Source: an uncultured Dehalococcoidia bacterium (lineage in GTDB: Bacteria > Chloroflexota > Dehalococcoidia > Lucifugimonadales > UBA3495). Taken from it: a DNA stretch of 64,000 bases. This document shows, in pieces, positions 17,188 through 26,923 of this stretch. Within the stretch, counting starts at the first letter, position 1. Every line of letters starts with the position of its first letter. Both the position numbers and the translations under genes were made by a program. The notes under the pieces were generated by a model. That model did no database searches. It saw nothing but the letters and a program-made list of their open reading frames with translations, and was not told the DNA's origin. The DNA is taken from NCBI GenBank assembly GCA_951813535.1, contig OX638345.1, positions 1,315,029 to 1,379,028 on the forward strand, written 5' to 3'.

Positions 17188-18429
17188 ATGAGTATGCAAG
17201 TCGACAACAGCCTTTCCCCCCACGGCGGCAGCCTCGTCGAACGGGTACGGTTGCTGTCCGGACTCGGCGACATTGCCGGCCTGCCGGCCATCGAGGTGCG
17301 GGAGCAGATCGTTCACGAGTGCGTGAACATCGCCCATGGGTTCTTCTCGCCGCTGACGGGGTTCATGGGCAGCGCGGACGTGGCGTCGGTGTCCGAAACC
17401 ATGCGGCTGTCCAGCGGGTACGTGTGGCCGATTCCCATCGTGCTGGACGTCAGCCAGGCTGAACTGGAAGCCGCCGGCGTGGCCGTCGGAGACACGGTGC
17501 TGTTGACCCACGGCGGCAATCCGCTGGCGACGCTCGACGTGTCGGAAGTATTCGCGGTCGACCTGACCGAAATGGCGCGCCAGGTGTACGCCACCATCGA
17601 TCCCGAGCACCCCGGAGTGCAGCGCACGCTGGGATACGCGGACCGCTTCGTGGCGGGGGACATCACGCTGGTGTGCGAGCCGGTGATCAATCCGCCGTTC
17701 GACCGGTTCTGGCGGACGCCAGCGCAGCTCCGGGCGGAACTGGAATCGGTGGGTTGGCAGCGCGCCGTGGCCCACCAGACCCGGAATGTTCCCCACTCCG
17801 GCCACGAGTACCTGATGAAGGGCGCCTTCATGGAGGCCCAGGCCGACGGCGTTCTGGTCAGCGCGGTCATCGGCGAGAAGAAAGAGGGCGACTACATCGA
17901 CGAGGCTATCGTGCTGGCCCACGAGAACCTGCGGGCCCACGGGTTTTTCCGTGACGAGATCCACCGCACCACCGCGTTGCTGTGGGACATGCGCTACGCC
18001 GGGCCGCGTGAGGCGGTGTTCCACGCGCTGGTGCGCAAGAATCTGGGCTGCACGCACCATATGTTCGGCCGGGACCACGCCGGAGTGGGAGATTACTACG
18101 GCCGATACGCAGCCCACGAGATCTTTGACGAACTGCCCGACCTGGGTATCCGATCCGTGCTGACCCTGGAGTGGTGGTATTGTCCCACCTGCGGCGGCGT
18201 GGCCTACGAGGGCATCTGCGGGCACCCTGACACCAAGCAGGATCTGGCCGGCCGGCTGATCCGCAGCATCATCTCCGGAGGCACCGAACCGGCGCCGCAA
18301 ACGCTGCGCGCGGAGACCCTGGAGGTCGTACGCCAGTGCGCCGAGCAATACGGGTTCGGGTCACCGTTCGTTACGGAGAAGTACCTGAGCCAGCGGACGC
18401 CGGTGCTGACAGTGCCGGAGGCCCCGTAA
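17188..18429 (+). CDS. sat: Sulfate adenylyltransferase (ATP sulfurylase)
   Basis: 413 residues of the single-chain Sat family, which makes adenosine 5'-phosphosulfate from ATP and sulfate, or the reverse in sulfur oxidation. The nucleotide-binding signature QTRNVPHSGHEYL lies near 197-209 and the second one HHMFGRDHAGVGDYY near 290-304. The N-terminal PUA-like domain starts with HECVNIAHGFFSPLTGFMG. A CPTCGGVAYEGICGHP cysteine cluster near 332-347 is typical of the prokaryotic zinc-containing form. No APS kinase or APS reductase gene follows; instead a hot-dog dehydratase begins 51 bases later. Assimilation is the default reading, but direction cannot be told from sequence. Confidence 0.95.
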   Translation: MSMQVDNSLSPHGGSLVERVRLLSGLGDIAGLPAIEVREQIVHECVNIAHGFFSPLTGFMGSADVASVSETMRLSSGYVWPIPIVLDVSQAELEAAGVAVGDTVLLTHGGNPLATLDVSEVFAVDLTEMARQVYATIDPEHPGVQRTLGYADRFVAGDITLVCEPVINPPFDRFWRTPAQLRAELESVGWQRAVAHQTRNVPHSGHEYLMKGAFMEAQADGVLVSAVIGEKKEGDYIDEAIVLAHENLRAHGFFRDEIHRTTALLWDMRYAGPREAVFHALVRKNLGCTHHMFGRDHAGVGDYYGRYAAHEIFDELPDLGIRSVLTLEWWYCPTCGGVAYEGICGHPDTKQDLAGRLIRSIISGGTEPAPQTLRAETLEVVRQCAEQYGFGSPFVTEKYLSQRTPVLTVPEAP

Positions 18430-18480
18430 ACGCCCGAATAGCCGGCGGCACCGCAAACAACACCTGGAGGACATCCCAAC

Positions 18481-19614
18481 ATGGTTCTGGAATCGGGACG
18501 GATCACGGAGGAAGGGCTGGATCGGTTGCGCGGACGGCTGGGCACGTTCAACCGACCTCGACAGTACGGTGTGGGGCTGTTCAACGAGGACGCGTCCCGC
18601 AGCGCCATCCGGCATTTTTGCCAGGGCATCGGCGACACCAACCCCTTGTACTGGGACCGGTCGTACGCTCAGACCAGCAAGTACGGAACCATCATCGCGC
18701 CGCCCTGCTTCCTGTACAGCGTCTACTGGTGCTCCGGGCGAACCGGCGGCCTGCCCGGCGTGCACGGGTTCCACGCCGGCAACGACTGGGAGTGGTACCG
18801 GCCCATCTACCTGGGCGACGAGATCAGCGTCCAGGAGCAGTTCACCGGGCTGGAGGAGAAGGAAAGCGAGTTCGCGGGGCGCATTGTGATCCAGTCCAGC
18901 GTCACCGACTATTACAACCAGCGCGGGGAGATCATCGCCAAGACCAAGGGCTGGCAGGTGCGCGCGGAGCGAAGCGCGGCCCGCGAACGGCAGAAGTACA
19001 GCTTCGAGCCCTACCAGTACTCGCGGGATGAACTGGAGACCATCCACAACGCGATACTCAACGAGGAGATCCGGGGCAACAACCCGCGCTGGTTCGAGGA
19101 CGTACAGATTGGCGACGAGCTCACGCCGGTGGTGAAAGGACCGCTGAGTCATGGCGATATCACCGCGTTCGTGGCCGGCTGCATCGGCGGCATCAGCCAC
19201 GGCATCCAGCTGCGCGAAATGCTGCGGCATCCTTCGTGGGGGTTCACCGACCCGAACACGGGGGCGCAAGAGGCAATCATCCGCGTCCACGACATCCAGG
19301 AGGCCGCGGAGTCGGCCGGACTGCCCGGGGCCTACGACTACGGGTGCCAGCGCTGCTGCTGGATGGGCAACCTGCTGACCAACTGGATGGGCGACGACGG
19401 GTTCCTGAAGGGTATGCACGTGGAACTGCGGCGGTTCAACGTGGTTGGCGACACCACATGGTGCAAGGGCAAGGTCACCGGCAAGCGGGTTGAGGACGAT
19501 GAATACCTGGTGGACATGCACATCTGGGGCGAGAACCAGCGCCAGCAGGTGACTACCCGGGGCAACGCGACGGTGCGCCTGCCCTCGCGGGATGCCAACG
19601 GCGGCTGGCCGTAG
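18481..19614 (+). CDS. Double hot-dog (FAS1-type dehydratase N-terminal/MaoC-like) protein
   Basis: 377 residues with two hot-dog halves. The first (residues 30-160) has IRHFCQGIGDTNPLYWD and the YGTIIAPPCFLYSVYW segment, typical of the N-terminal dehydratase-like domain of MaoC/FAS1 relatives. The second (200-370) starts WFEDVQIGDELTPVVKGPLS and contains HGDITAFVAGCIGG and a MaoC-like end RGNATVRLPS. Such proteins hydrate or dehydrate acyl-CoA derivatives. ATG at 18481 follows GGAGG. Acts perhaps on a CoA thioester together with one of the dehydrogenases of the window, but no CoA ligase is adjacent. Confidence 0.8.
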   Translation: MVLESGRITEEGLDRLRGRLGTFNRPRQYGVGLFNEDASRSAIRHFCQGIGDTNPLYWDRSYAQTSKYGTIIAPPCFLYSVYWCSGRTGGLPGVHGFHAGNDWEWYRPIYLGDEISVQEQFTGLEEKESEFAGRIVIQSSVTDYYNQRGEIIAKTKGWQVRAERSAARERQKYSFEPYQYSRDELETIHNAILNEEIRGNNPRWFEDVQIGDELTPVVKGPLSHGDITAFVAGCIGGISHGIQLREMLRHPSWGFTDPNTGAQEAIIRVHDIQEAAESAGLPGAYDYGCQRCCWMGNLLTNWMGDDGFLKGMHVELRRFNVVGDTTWCKGKVTGKRVEDDEYLVDMHIWGENQRQQVTTRGNATVRLPSRDANGGWP

Positions 19615-19637
19615 ACACGTCCGGCAGGAGTGTTGAG

Positions 19638-20237
19638 ATGACGCAGCCTAAATCAAAACCACGGGCCAAATTGACCGGGGCGGATTACATGAGGCTGACC
19701 CCGCCGTCGCACCGCGGAGTGCGTTATCAGTTGATTGAAGGGGAACTTGTCAAAATGGCCGGTCCCAATGACCCGCATCAGGTGTTCATCGGCGAACTAT
19801 ACTTCGTTGCGCGATCACAAATCGGGGCCCCTGGCGCCTTCGAGATCAGGATCTCGCCGTTCGACGTAGCCATAGACGAGCACAACACCTTCCAACCCGA
19901 TTTGCTGTTCGTGTCGAGCGAGCGACGGCACATCTTTGACGGCCACGGCATTACCGGCGCGCCCGACGTGGTGGTGGAAGTGCTGTCCGAATCCACACGC
20001 CAGCGGGATTTTAACGTCAAGCTACCCGTGTACGGCCGGAACGGCGTCCGTGAGGCCTGGATGGCTGACCTGCGTGCCCAAACCTTGTCCAAATACACCG
20101 GTGATGGCCGCACCATGACGCTGGTCAGAGTGTATAACGCCCACGACATCCTGACCTCCGAGGCCATCCCCGGGGTGGTTATCGATCTGGGGCCGATATT
20201 CGCCCTGGTCCGTGGCGCTGCATTGCCCGACGGCTAG
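19638..20237 (+). CDS. Uma2 family endonuclease (DUF820)
   Basis: 199 residues of the Uma2/DUF820 family, a PD-(D/E)XK nuclease fold that is greatly expanded in Cyanobacteria and Chloroflexota. The core is visible as FQPDLLFVSSERR near 95 and APDVVVEVLSEST near 115, followed by KLPVYGRNGVREAWM. The family's biological role is not established; transposon-derived and housekeeping suggestions exist. Start ATG at 19638 lies 13 bases after GGCAGGAGTG. Its stop codon overlaps that of the convergent aminotransferase gene through a shared CTAG. Confidence 0.88.
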   Translation: MTQPKSKPRAKLTGADYMRLTPPSHRGVRYQLIEGELVKMAGPNDPHQVFIGELYFVARSQIGAPGAFEIRISPFDVAIDEHNTFQPDLLFVSSERRHIFDGHGITGAPDVVVEVLSESTRQRDFNVKLPVYGRNGVREAWMADLRAQTLSKYTGDGRTMTLVRVYNAHDILTSEAIPGVVIDLGPIFALVRGAALPDG

Positions 20238-21418
20238 CGCAGGTACTGCTCGGCGGCGCGGGAGAAGCCGTCCATGGAACCTTCCAGCACGCGGTCTTCC
20301 AGGCAGTAGGAGATGCGGAAGTGGCCCGGCGTGCCGAAGCCTTTGCCCGGCACCACCAGCACGTTGTATTCCTGCAGGGCCGCGACGAACGCCTCGTCGT
20401 CGGCCAGGGGCGAACGCGGGAACAGGTAGAACGCGCCCTGGGGCTTGACCACCGAGTAGCCCATCCCCGTTAGCCGGTCGTAGAGGAAGTCCCGCTTGCG
20501 CTGGTATTCGCCGACGTCCACCGAGGCGTCCTGCACGGCGCGGACCACGTGCTGCATCAGGGCCGGCGCGTTGACAAATCCCAGGACACGGTTGCAGAAG
20601 ACCAAACCATCGAACAGCTCCGCTTTCCCAGAGTAATGCGGGTGGATGGCGATGTGGCCGATGCGCTCGCCGGGCAGGCCCAGGTCCTTGGCGTGGGAGT
20701 TGACGACGATGGTCCGCTCGTAGTGGGGAAAGACCTGCGGGTAGGTCAGGCCGTCGTAGATGATGCGGCGGTAGGGCTCGTCGCTGATGATGAAGATTTC
20801 GGAACTGTACCGGTTCTCGGCCTGCGTGATCGCATCTGCCAGCGCTGCTATGTCCTCGGCGGGATAAACGACGCCGGACGGGTTGTTGGGAGAGTTGAGC
20901 ATCACGGCGCGGGTGCGCGGGGTGATGGCGGCTTCGATGGCGGCGACGTCCAGCCCGAACTCCGCATTGGTGGGCACGATGATGGGGACGCCGTTGTGGT
21001 TCTGGATGTAGTAGGTGTATTCCCCGAAGAACGGAGAGAGGATGATTACCTCGTCGCCGGCATTGAGGATGGCGCGGAGGACCACATTAGCCGCTCCGGC
21101 CGCGCCGCAGGTCATGACGATGTCGCCGGCGCCGAAGGGCAGACCGGTTTCAGCGGTCAGGGTGTCGGCGACGGCCTGGCGTGTCTCCGGATAGCCGGCG
21201 TTGGGCATGTAGCGGTGCATCCCGGCGGTCGGAGACTGCGCGATGCGGAGCAGCTCGGCGTGGAACTCCGGCGGCGGCTCCATGATGGGGTTCCCCAGGG
21301 ACAGGTCGAACACGTTGTCGTCGCCGTACTGCGCCTTCAGGGCGATGCCGACCTCGAACATGCGGCGGATCCAGCCGCCTTCTTCCATGGAACGGCTGAC
21401 GTATTCAGAAATGGGCAT
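20234..21418 (-). CDS. Class I/II aminotransferase (aspartate/aromatic-type, PLP)
   Basis: 394 residues, fold type I. The PLP lysine lies in VVNSHAKDLGLPGERIGH; other landmarks are SLGNPIMEPPPEF, MHRYMPNAGYPETRQAVA, VMLNSPNNPSGVVY, IISDEPYRRIIYDG and GHFRISYCLEDRVLEG with the substrate-carboxylate arginine. The pattern belongs to the broad AspC/Aro8-like subgroup; the exact amino acid cannot be assigned. Start ATG at 21418 precedes an MPISEYVSRSME beginning. It lies tail-to-tail with the Uma2 gene and 51 bases after the GMC oxidoreductase stop, so it may be co-transcribed with that gene. Confidence 0.9.
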   Translation of the reverse strand: MPISEYVSRSMEEGGWIRRMFEVGIALKAQYGDDNVFDLSLGNPIMEPPPEFHAELLRIAQSPTAGMHRYMPNAGYPETRQAVADTLTAETGLPFGAGDIVMTCGAAGAANVVLRAILNAGDEVIILSPFFGEYTYYIQNHNGVPIIVPTNAEFGLDVAAIEAAITPRTRAVMLNSPNNPSGVVYPAEDIAALADAITQAENRYSSEIFIISDEPYRRIIYDGLTYPQVFPHYERTIVVNSHAKDLGLPGERIGHIAIHPHYSGKAELFDGLVFCNRVLGFVNAPALMQHVVRAVQDASVDVGEYQRKRDFLYDRLTGMGYSVVKPQGAFYLFPRSPLADDEAFVAALQEYNVLVVPGKGFGTPGHFRISYCLEDRVLEGSMDGFSRAAEQYLR

Positions 21419-21469
21419 GGGGGAACTCCGTGAAGGCGATGTCGGGATGGAAGCAATTATAACGAGCGG

Positions 21470-23029
21470 CTACGGCTGGGCATTGCCGATCCACCCGGAG
21501 GCGCGCTCGGCGATCATGATTGCGGTGGCGTTGGTGTTGGCCCGAACCACGTTGGGGCAGATTGACAGGTCGACGATGCGCAGATTTTCGACTCCGCGGA
21601 CGCGGCAGTATTGGTCTACCACGGCCATGGGGTCGTTGGCCGGCCCCATGCGACACGAACCAGAGGTGTGGAAGGTGGTGAACACGCTGCGCAGGAGCCA
21701 GTCGTCCAGGTCCGCGTCGGAGGCGATTTCGTCAACGGTCGGTGACACTGGGTCGCCGGCGATGGACGCGAAAGTTGGTTGGTCCAGGATCCGTCGGCAG
21801 AGCCGCACGGCTTCGCGCAACCGTTGCCGGTCCCGGTCGCTGCGCAGGTACCGGTAGTCGATCAGCGGCTTGTCGTGAGGGTCGGCCGAGGCCAGGCGCA
21901 GCACGCCTTCGCTCTCCGCGGACTGCAGGATGCAGGTCATGCGCAACATGGGTTGCTCTGCACCGGGGCCGCTGCCCAAGGGGCTTGGACCCGACGCCAC
22001 GTTGTTAACGTAAACGTGCATGTCGTTGCGGGAGTCGGAATTGGCGGTGGTGTAGCGCAACAGGGTCTGGATGCGGGAGCCGGTGAATTCGGTCGGTGCG
22101 AAATCAGGATGCAGCGCGGTGTCGACGTACACCAGCGGGTGATCGCGCAGGTTCTGTCCAACGCCGGGGAGGTCCTGGACTACCGCGATGCCCAGATCAG
22201 TCAGGTGACCGGCCGGGCCGACGCCGGACAGCATCAGCAGTTGCGGCGACGCGATACCGCTGGCGCAGATGACGATCTCGCTTCCGAATGCTGTGAATAC
22301 CTCGCCGCCGCTCTGGGCTTCCACCCCGACGGCGGTCCGTCCGTCGAACAGCACTCGCCGGACCACCACGTTGCCGCGTACCGTCAGGTTCAGGCGATGA
22401 CGTGCCGAAGAGAGATAGGCGAGGGCGCAGCTCATCCGGATGCCGGCCGGGTTGTTCATTGGCGCGGCTCCGACTCCTGAGGACGACGGATGGTTCATAT
22501 CCGGATCCTCGGGATAGCCCATGCTCGCGCAGGCCTGCACGAAGGCGTGTTGGAAGGGATGCCAGGCGTCGCGCGGGGCGCGGACCACCGGAACGGGCCC
22601 GTCACTTCCGTGAAAGTCGTCCTGCACGTCGGCGTCCGATTCCAGCTTGCGGAAGAAGGGGAGGACGTGCCGGTAGGCCCACTGGTCATTGCCCTGGGCG
22701 GCCCAGGAGTCGTAGTCGTCGGGGAGACCGCGCAGGAACACTTGCCCGTTGACGGCGCCGGACCCGCCCATCACGCGACCCCGTGCGATCTGGATGGGGT
22801 CGGGCTGGCGGTCGGTGGCGACTGCCTGGTAGGACCAGTTGAAGGCCGCACCCGGCGTGGAAGCCTCCTGGCTGGTTCCGTCGCGGAGTTCCGCCGGCCA
22901 CTGTTCGAAGTCGGCGTAATCGGGGCCGGCCTCCAGCAGAAGAACGGACCGGGCCGGGTCTTCGGACAGCCGGGCGGCCAGCGCGCAGCCGGCGGAACCA
23001 CCGCCGACGATTATCACGTCGTACTGCAT
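21470..23029 (-). CDS. GMC family FAD-dependent oxidoreductase (choline dehydrogenase-like)
   Basis: 519 residues. FAD Rossmann motif VIIVGGGSAGCALAARL at the N terminus, then the GMC signature IARGRVMGGSGAVNG near 75-90 and the second signature CASGIASPQLLMLSGVGP near 245-262. The C-terminal active-site region holds FHTSGSCRMGP with the catalytic His and NVVRANTNATAIMIAERA with the second Asn. It oxidises an alcohol to an aldehyde with a flavin; the substrate is unknown. The ATG at 23029 (MQYDVIIVGGG) is the natural start; longer in-frame sequence to 23257 looks like non-coding sequence. A second GMC gene lies at 44.2-45.8 kb. Confidence 0.9.
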   Translation of the reverse strand: MQYDVIIVGGGSAGCALAARLSEDPARSVLLLEAGPDYADFEQWPAELRDGTSQEASTPGAAFNWSYQAVATDRQPDPIQIARGRVMGGSGAVNGQVFLRGLPDDYDSWAAQGNDQWAYRHVLPFFRKLESDADVQDDFHGSDGPVPVVRAPRDAWHPFQHAFVQACASMGYPEDPDMNHPSSSGVGAAPMNNPAGIRMSCALAYLSSARHRLNLTVRGNVVVRRVLFDGRTAVGVEAQSGGEVFTAFGSEIVICASGIASPQLLMLSGVGPAGHLTDLGIAVVQDLPGVGQNLRDHPLVYVDTALHPDFAPTEFTGSRIQTLLRYTTANSDSRNDMHVYVNNVASGPSPLGSGPGAEQPMLRMTCILQSAESEGVLRLASADPHDKPLIDYRYLRSDRDRQRLREAVRLCRRILDQPTFASIAGDPVSPTVDEIASDADLDDWLLRSVFTTFHTSGSCRMGPANDPMAVVDQYCRVRGVENLRIVDLSICPNVVRANTNATAIMIAERASGWIGNAQP

Positions 23030-23240
23030 GTCATCACCAAATTGGGTATCTGTGCCGCACCGCCGGTTTCCGGTCGGGACCGACGCGAGCTCGAATTTCG
23101 GCGCTGCCGATGCGCTCCAAGGGTACATCAGCCGGGGTCGCGGCACCAAGCATCGACCGGATGAAAAGGGGCGCTGTGGTATCATCGGGTACGGAAATTT
23201 GCCTGCCGGAACGTAGCCGGCGGGCCTTTGAGGTGCGGTT

Positions 23241-24746
23241 TTGCCTGCTAATGACACTGTTTATGATGTAATCGTGGTGGGGGCCGGGAACGCCGCGCTG
23301 TCCGCCGCAATCGCCGCCCGCGAGCAGACCCAGTCGGTACTGGTGGTTGAAAAAGCTCCGGAGTATTTCCGCGGCGGCAACACCTACTTCACCGGCGGCA
23401 TCATCCGTTTCGCCTACAACGGGCTGGACGACATCAAGGGTCTGATCCCCGATATGTCGGAGACCGAGGCCAACTCCATCGAGGTGGGGCAGTACACCGA
23501 GAACCAGTTCTACGACGACATGATGCGGGTTACCCACGGGCTGTCGGACCCTGAGCTTGCCGAGATCCTGGTCAGCCAGTCCTATCCCACGATGAAGTGG
23601 CTGCAGGAACACGGCGTGCGGTTTGTGTTGTCCTTCGGACGTCAGGCGTTCCGCGACGGCGACAAGTTCCGGTTCTGGGGCGGTTTGGTGGTGGAGGCCG
23701 TGGGCGCGGGCAAGGGCCTGTCGGACCAGCAGTTCGACGTCTGCCAGAAACTGGGCGTCGAGGTCCGTTACGCCACCGAGGGCGTGTCGCTGATCCAGGA
23801 CCAGAAGGGCAATGTCGCCGGCCTGCGCGTGAAAGGGCCGGACGGGTTCGAGGACATCGCTGCCCGGACTGTCGTACTGGCCGCCGGCGGGTTCGAGGCC
23901 AACGCCGAGATGCGCTGCCGCTACCTGGGCCCCGGTTGGGAAACCGTTAAGGTTCGCGGCATCCCTTACAACACCGGCGACGGCATCAAGATGGCGCTGG
24001 ATGTGGGAGCGCAGTCCTACGGGCACTGGTCGTCGTGCCACGCGGTGGCCTGGGACATGAACGCGCCGACCTTCGGCGACCGCACGGTCACCGAGTTGTT
24101 CCAGAAGCACTCCTACCCCTTCGGCCTGATGGTCAACCTCAACGGGGAGCGGTTCCTGGACGAGGGCGCGGACTTCCGCAACTACACTTACGTGACCTAC
24201 GGGCGCGCGCTGATGGATCAGCCTCAGGGCCTGTGCTTCCAGATCTTCGACGAAAAGGTGAAGCACCTGCTGCGCGACGAGTATTGGATTCCCCAGGCGA
24301 CCACCGCCGAGGCCAACTCCATCGAGGAACTGGCGCGGATGCTGGACATCGATCCGGCCGGATTGGTCCGGGAAGTGGAGGCGTACAACGCCGCCGTGCG
24401 CCAGGACATCGAGTACAACCCCACGGTCAAGGACGGACGCTGCACCGAGGGCCTGGCGGTCAACAAGACCAACTGGGCACAGACCCTGGACACGCCTCCG
24501 TATCGGGGCTGGGCCGTAACCACCGGCATCACCTTCACCTTCGGAGGCGTCAAGGTCAACAACCGCGGCCAGGTGGTGACCAACGCCCAGGATCCGATCC
24601 CGGGCCTCTACGCAGCGGGTGAGATGGTCGGCGGCCTGTTCTACCACAACTACCCGGGCGGCAGCGGCCTGAGCGCCGGCATGGTGTTCGGTCGTCTCGC
24701 CGGCAACAGCGCCGGCGAGGACGCGCTGGCGCTGAAAGACGTGTAG
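23241..24746 (+). CDS. FAD-dependent oxidoreductase, tricarballylate dehydrogenase (TcuA)-like
   Basis: 501 residues of the fumarate reductase/succinate dehydrogenase flavoprotein group. FAD site VIVVGAGNAALSAAIAA and VVEKAPEYFRGGNTYFTGG at the N terminus; VLAAGGFEANAEM mid-protein; C-terminal TTGITFTFGGVKVNNRGQV and LYAAGEMVGGLFYHNYPGGSGL. This matches the TcuA-type subgroup, where the flavin oxidises a tricarboxylate or an activated carboxylate. Start is TTG at 23241 with GAGGTGCGG upstream, the only in-frame start before the Rossmann motif. It is divergent from the GMC gene. TcuB and TcuC partners are absent, so the physiological substrate is open. Confidence 0.8.
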   Translation: MPANDTVYDVIVVGAGNAALSAAIAAREQTQSVLVVEKAPEYFRGGNTYFTGGIIRFAYNGLDDIKGLIPDMSETEANSIEVGQYTENQFYDDMMRVTHGLSDPELAEILVSQSYPTMKWLQEHGVRFVLSFGRQAFRDGDKFRFWGGLVVEAVGAGKGLSDQQFDVCQKLGVEVRYATEGVSLIQDQKGNVAGLRVKGPDGFEDIAARTVVLAAGGFEANAEMRCRYLGPGWETVKVRGIPYNTGDGIKMALDVGAQSYGHWSSCHAVAWDMNAPTFGDRTVTELFQKHSYPFGLMVNLNGERFLDEGADFRNYTYVTYGRALMDQPQGLCFQIFDEKVKHLLRDEYWIPQATTAEANSIEELARMLDIDPAGLVREVEAYNAAVRQDIEYNPTVKDGRCTEGLAVNKTNWAQTLDTPPYRGWAVTTGITFTFGGVKVNNRGQVVTNAQDPIPGLYAAGEMVGGLFYHNYPGGSGLSAGMVFGRLAGNSAGEDALALKDV

Positions 24747-24775
24747 GCAGCCTGTGCCTAAGGCGTTTTTCACTA

Positions 24776-25726
24776 ATGGACATCAGCGTTTACACGGAAA
24801 TGGTCCGGCATTGGTGGGAATCGTTTCCGCAGAGATCACGCAGCCGCGGGAATATCGCAGGCGGCTTGGTGCTGCTCGAAAACCTGCGAGATAACCTTAG
24901 CTTCAGTGTCGATGATCACAAAGCGGCCGCTAGTGACCAACTAAAGAACGCTACGCCCGCCAATGTGCGGAATATATTGGCGCGGTTTAATGAATCCAGA
25001 ACGCTGTCGCGTGAGGCAGGAAGGACCAATCGGGGCCTGATGACGAACCTGGCACCGTTCTTGGAAGCCATAGCTACCACTGATATCGTCGACCTGAGCC
25101 CCGAAAACCGGAGTACGGCTATCGAAGCAATGCAGGCTTTTTTGGTCGCTCGAGCCCGGGACATTTTCAATGCGGATGTAATCTCATTCGAGTACACCCC
25201 AAACGCGAGTTCCCGCGAAATCGTTTCCAAAATCCTAAGGGTTGCCAGGGAACGCCAAAAGGACGGCGACGTGGCAGAGTATCTGGTCGGTGCCAAACTG
25301 GCTTTGCGATTTCCCGAGTACGAAATCAGAAACTCCGCTTCAAGCGCGGCAGATGACCAAACGGATGAACAAGGAGATTTTCGGATAAACGATTGCGTTT
25401 TCCACGTGACCGTGGCTCCTAACTTCGGACATTATGAGAAATGCAAGCAAAACGTAGACAATGGGCTGCGGGCATTTCTGTTAGTACCAGACGATAGGCT
25501 TTCCGGAGCTCGCCAAAATGCTGAGCAAGAGATCGGCGAATCGATCTCAGTCGAATCGATCCAGTCCTTTGTGGGACAGAACATTGAAGAGTTATCTGAA
25601 TTCGCACGCGATAAAGTGCGTGTCAATCTCAAATTATTGTTGGAAAAATATAACGAACGCGTCGCCGAAGTAGAAACAGATTTGTCGCTTCGGATACGCA
25701 TCCCCACCGCCCTTCAGACGAATTAG
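24776..25726 (+). CDS. Probable restriction endonuclease (DUF4928-like), partner of the C5 methylase
   Basis: 316 residues, lower GC than the flanks. An N-terminal helical region (about 1-160) precedes a region with a degenerate PD-(D/E)XK-like core: LVGAKLALRFPEYEI, then DEQGDFRINDCVFHVTVAPN near 200-220. The usual catalytic lysine is not obvious. DUF4928 proteins sit next to DNA cytosine methylases and are taken to be the cognate nuclease. The ATG at 24776 is used; the methylase gene begins 33 bases downstream and Vsr follows, which supports a restriction-modification role. Family identity rests on context and general appearance, so I hold it moderately. Confidence 0.6.
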   Translation: MDISVYTEMVRHWWESFPQRSRSRGNIAGGLVLLENLRDNLSFSVDDHKAAASDQLKNATPANVRNILARFNESRTLSREAGRTNRGLMTNLAPFLEAIATTDIVDLSPENRSTAIEAMQAFLVARARDIFNADVISFEYTPNASSREIVSKILRVARERQKDGDVAEYLVGAKLALRFPEYEIRNSASSAADDQTDEQGDFRINDCVFHVTVAPNFGHYEKCKQNVDNGLRAFLLVPDDRLSGARQNAEQEIGESISVESIQSFVGQNIEELSEFARDKVRVNLKLLLEKYNERVAEVETDLSLRIRIPTALQTN

Positions 25727-25759
25727 TTTGTGTTTGCCACGATTTAGGTTTTTCATATC

Positions 25760-26896
25760 GTGAACGTCATGCTGCCCTTAACCGTAGCCGAATATTTCGC
25801 TGGCATAGGCTTGTTCCGAATGGGACTCGAGGGGACCGGATGGACGATCAAGTATGCCAATGATTGGGACCCCTATCGAGCGATGGTGTACAAAGGGTTC
25901 TTTGGCGACACCTATGAAGTCAAGGACGTATTTTCAGTCGCCGCTAAGGATGTACCGAAAACCACCCTCGCGACGTGTTCGTTTCCCTGTATAGACCTCT
26001 CTTTGGCGGGCAACCGTCGGGGGCTCGACGGCAGGCATTCCAGCGCTTTTTGGGGTTTTTATGGGCTTCTTTGGGAGCAGGGACCAGACCGCCCTCCCAT
26101 GGTCTTGTTGGAGAATGTAGGCGGTTGGTTGTCCAGCAACAATGGGGAGGACTTTTACGCTGTCGCCGAGGCTCTCAACGAAATTGGCTACGCCTGCGAC
26201 GCCTTTACACTGAATGCTCGTTGCTTCGTGCCACAGAGCCGTCCACGCGTTTTTATGGTTGGGATAAAAGACCGGGATGCGTTCGGCGGTCGTGGCAAGA
26301 GCGAGGATAGTCTGTTTTTGAGGTCCAAGCGACTTTTGCCGACCAAACTGAAGCAGTTGATGGTTAACAACCAACGCATTCAGTGGGTCCATTTAAACAT
26401 TCCGGAACCACCTCCGTACCGAAATAGAGGATTTTCCGAAGGGATAGTGGAACATTTGGTACGGGATGACCCCCGGTGGTGGCCGTCAGAAAAGGTTGAC
26501 AAACACCTGGCCATGATGCCGCCTTTGCACCTGGACATGGTGCGGAGCTTGACGGACGGAAACCGTATGACGGCTCGGACATTCTATCGTCGACGTAGGC
26601 CCACCGGACAAAAGGCAGAGGTTCGCGCCGATGACATTGCAGGCTGTCTGAGGACAGCGGTCGGCGGCAGCGGGAAACAGTTTATGGTGGTCGCAGGCCA
26701 AGGCAACATTCGGATGCGGACGTTAACGGTTAGGGAGTATGCCAGGTTGCAAGGTGTACAAGATCATTTCCACATCAAGGGGAACTCCGAGCGACAATCC
26801 CTCAACGCATTTGGGGACGCTGTATGTGTACCTGCGGTAACTTGGATTGCGGATAACGTGCTCAACCCGTTAGCTCACAGCTTCAACCCGGATTAG
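25760..26896 (+). CDS. DNA (cytosine-5-)-methyltransferase
   Basis: 378 residues. Motif I VAEYFAGIGLFRMGLEG at 8-24, motif IV with the catalytic Cys77 in TCSFPCIDLSLAG, motif VI ENV at 118-120, motif VIII QSRPRVFMVG near 158, and motifs IX-X near the C terminus (TLTVREYARLQGVQDHF, LNAFGDAVCVP). Target recognition lies in the variable region about 200-300. It methylates a specific cytosine at C5, protecting DNA from the upstream nuclease. Start GTG at 25760; ATG at 25769 is possible. The motif IX-X order is normal, so the gene is not permuted. A Vsr gene follows by 27 bases. Confidence 0.95.
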   Translation: MNVMLPLTVAEYFAGIGLFRMGLEGTGWTIKYANDWDPYRAMVYKGFFGDTYEVKDVFSVAAKDVPKTTLATCSFPCIDLSLAGNRRGLDGRHSSAFWGFYGLLWEQGPDRPPMVLLENVGGWLSSNNGEDFYAVAEALNEIGYACDAFTLNARCFVPQSRPRVFMVGIKDRDAFGGRGKSEDSLFLRSKRLLPTKLKQLMVNNQRIQWVHLNIPEPPPYRNRGFSEGIVEHLVRDDPRWWPSEKVDKHLAMMPPLHLDMVRSLTDGNRMTARTFYRRRRPTGQKAEVRADDIAGCLRTAVGGSGKQFMVVAGQGNIRMRTLTVREYARLQGVQDHFHIKGNSERQSLNAFGDAVCVPAVTWIADNVLNPLAHSFNPD

Positions 26897-26923
26897 GGAG
26901 CTCGCGAAGGGAAAGGTCTTGCC

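Noticed and set aside
23034-24773. A 579-codon minus-strand frame antisense to the TcuA-like gene
   Set aside because: Shadow of the flavoprotein; no FAD or membrane motif in it.
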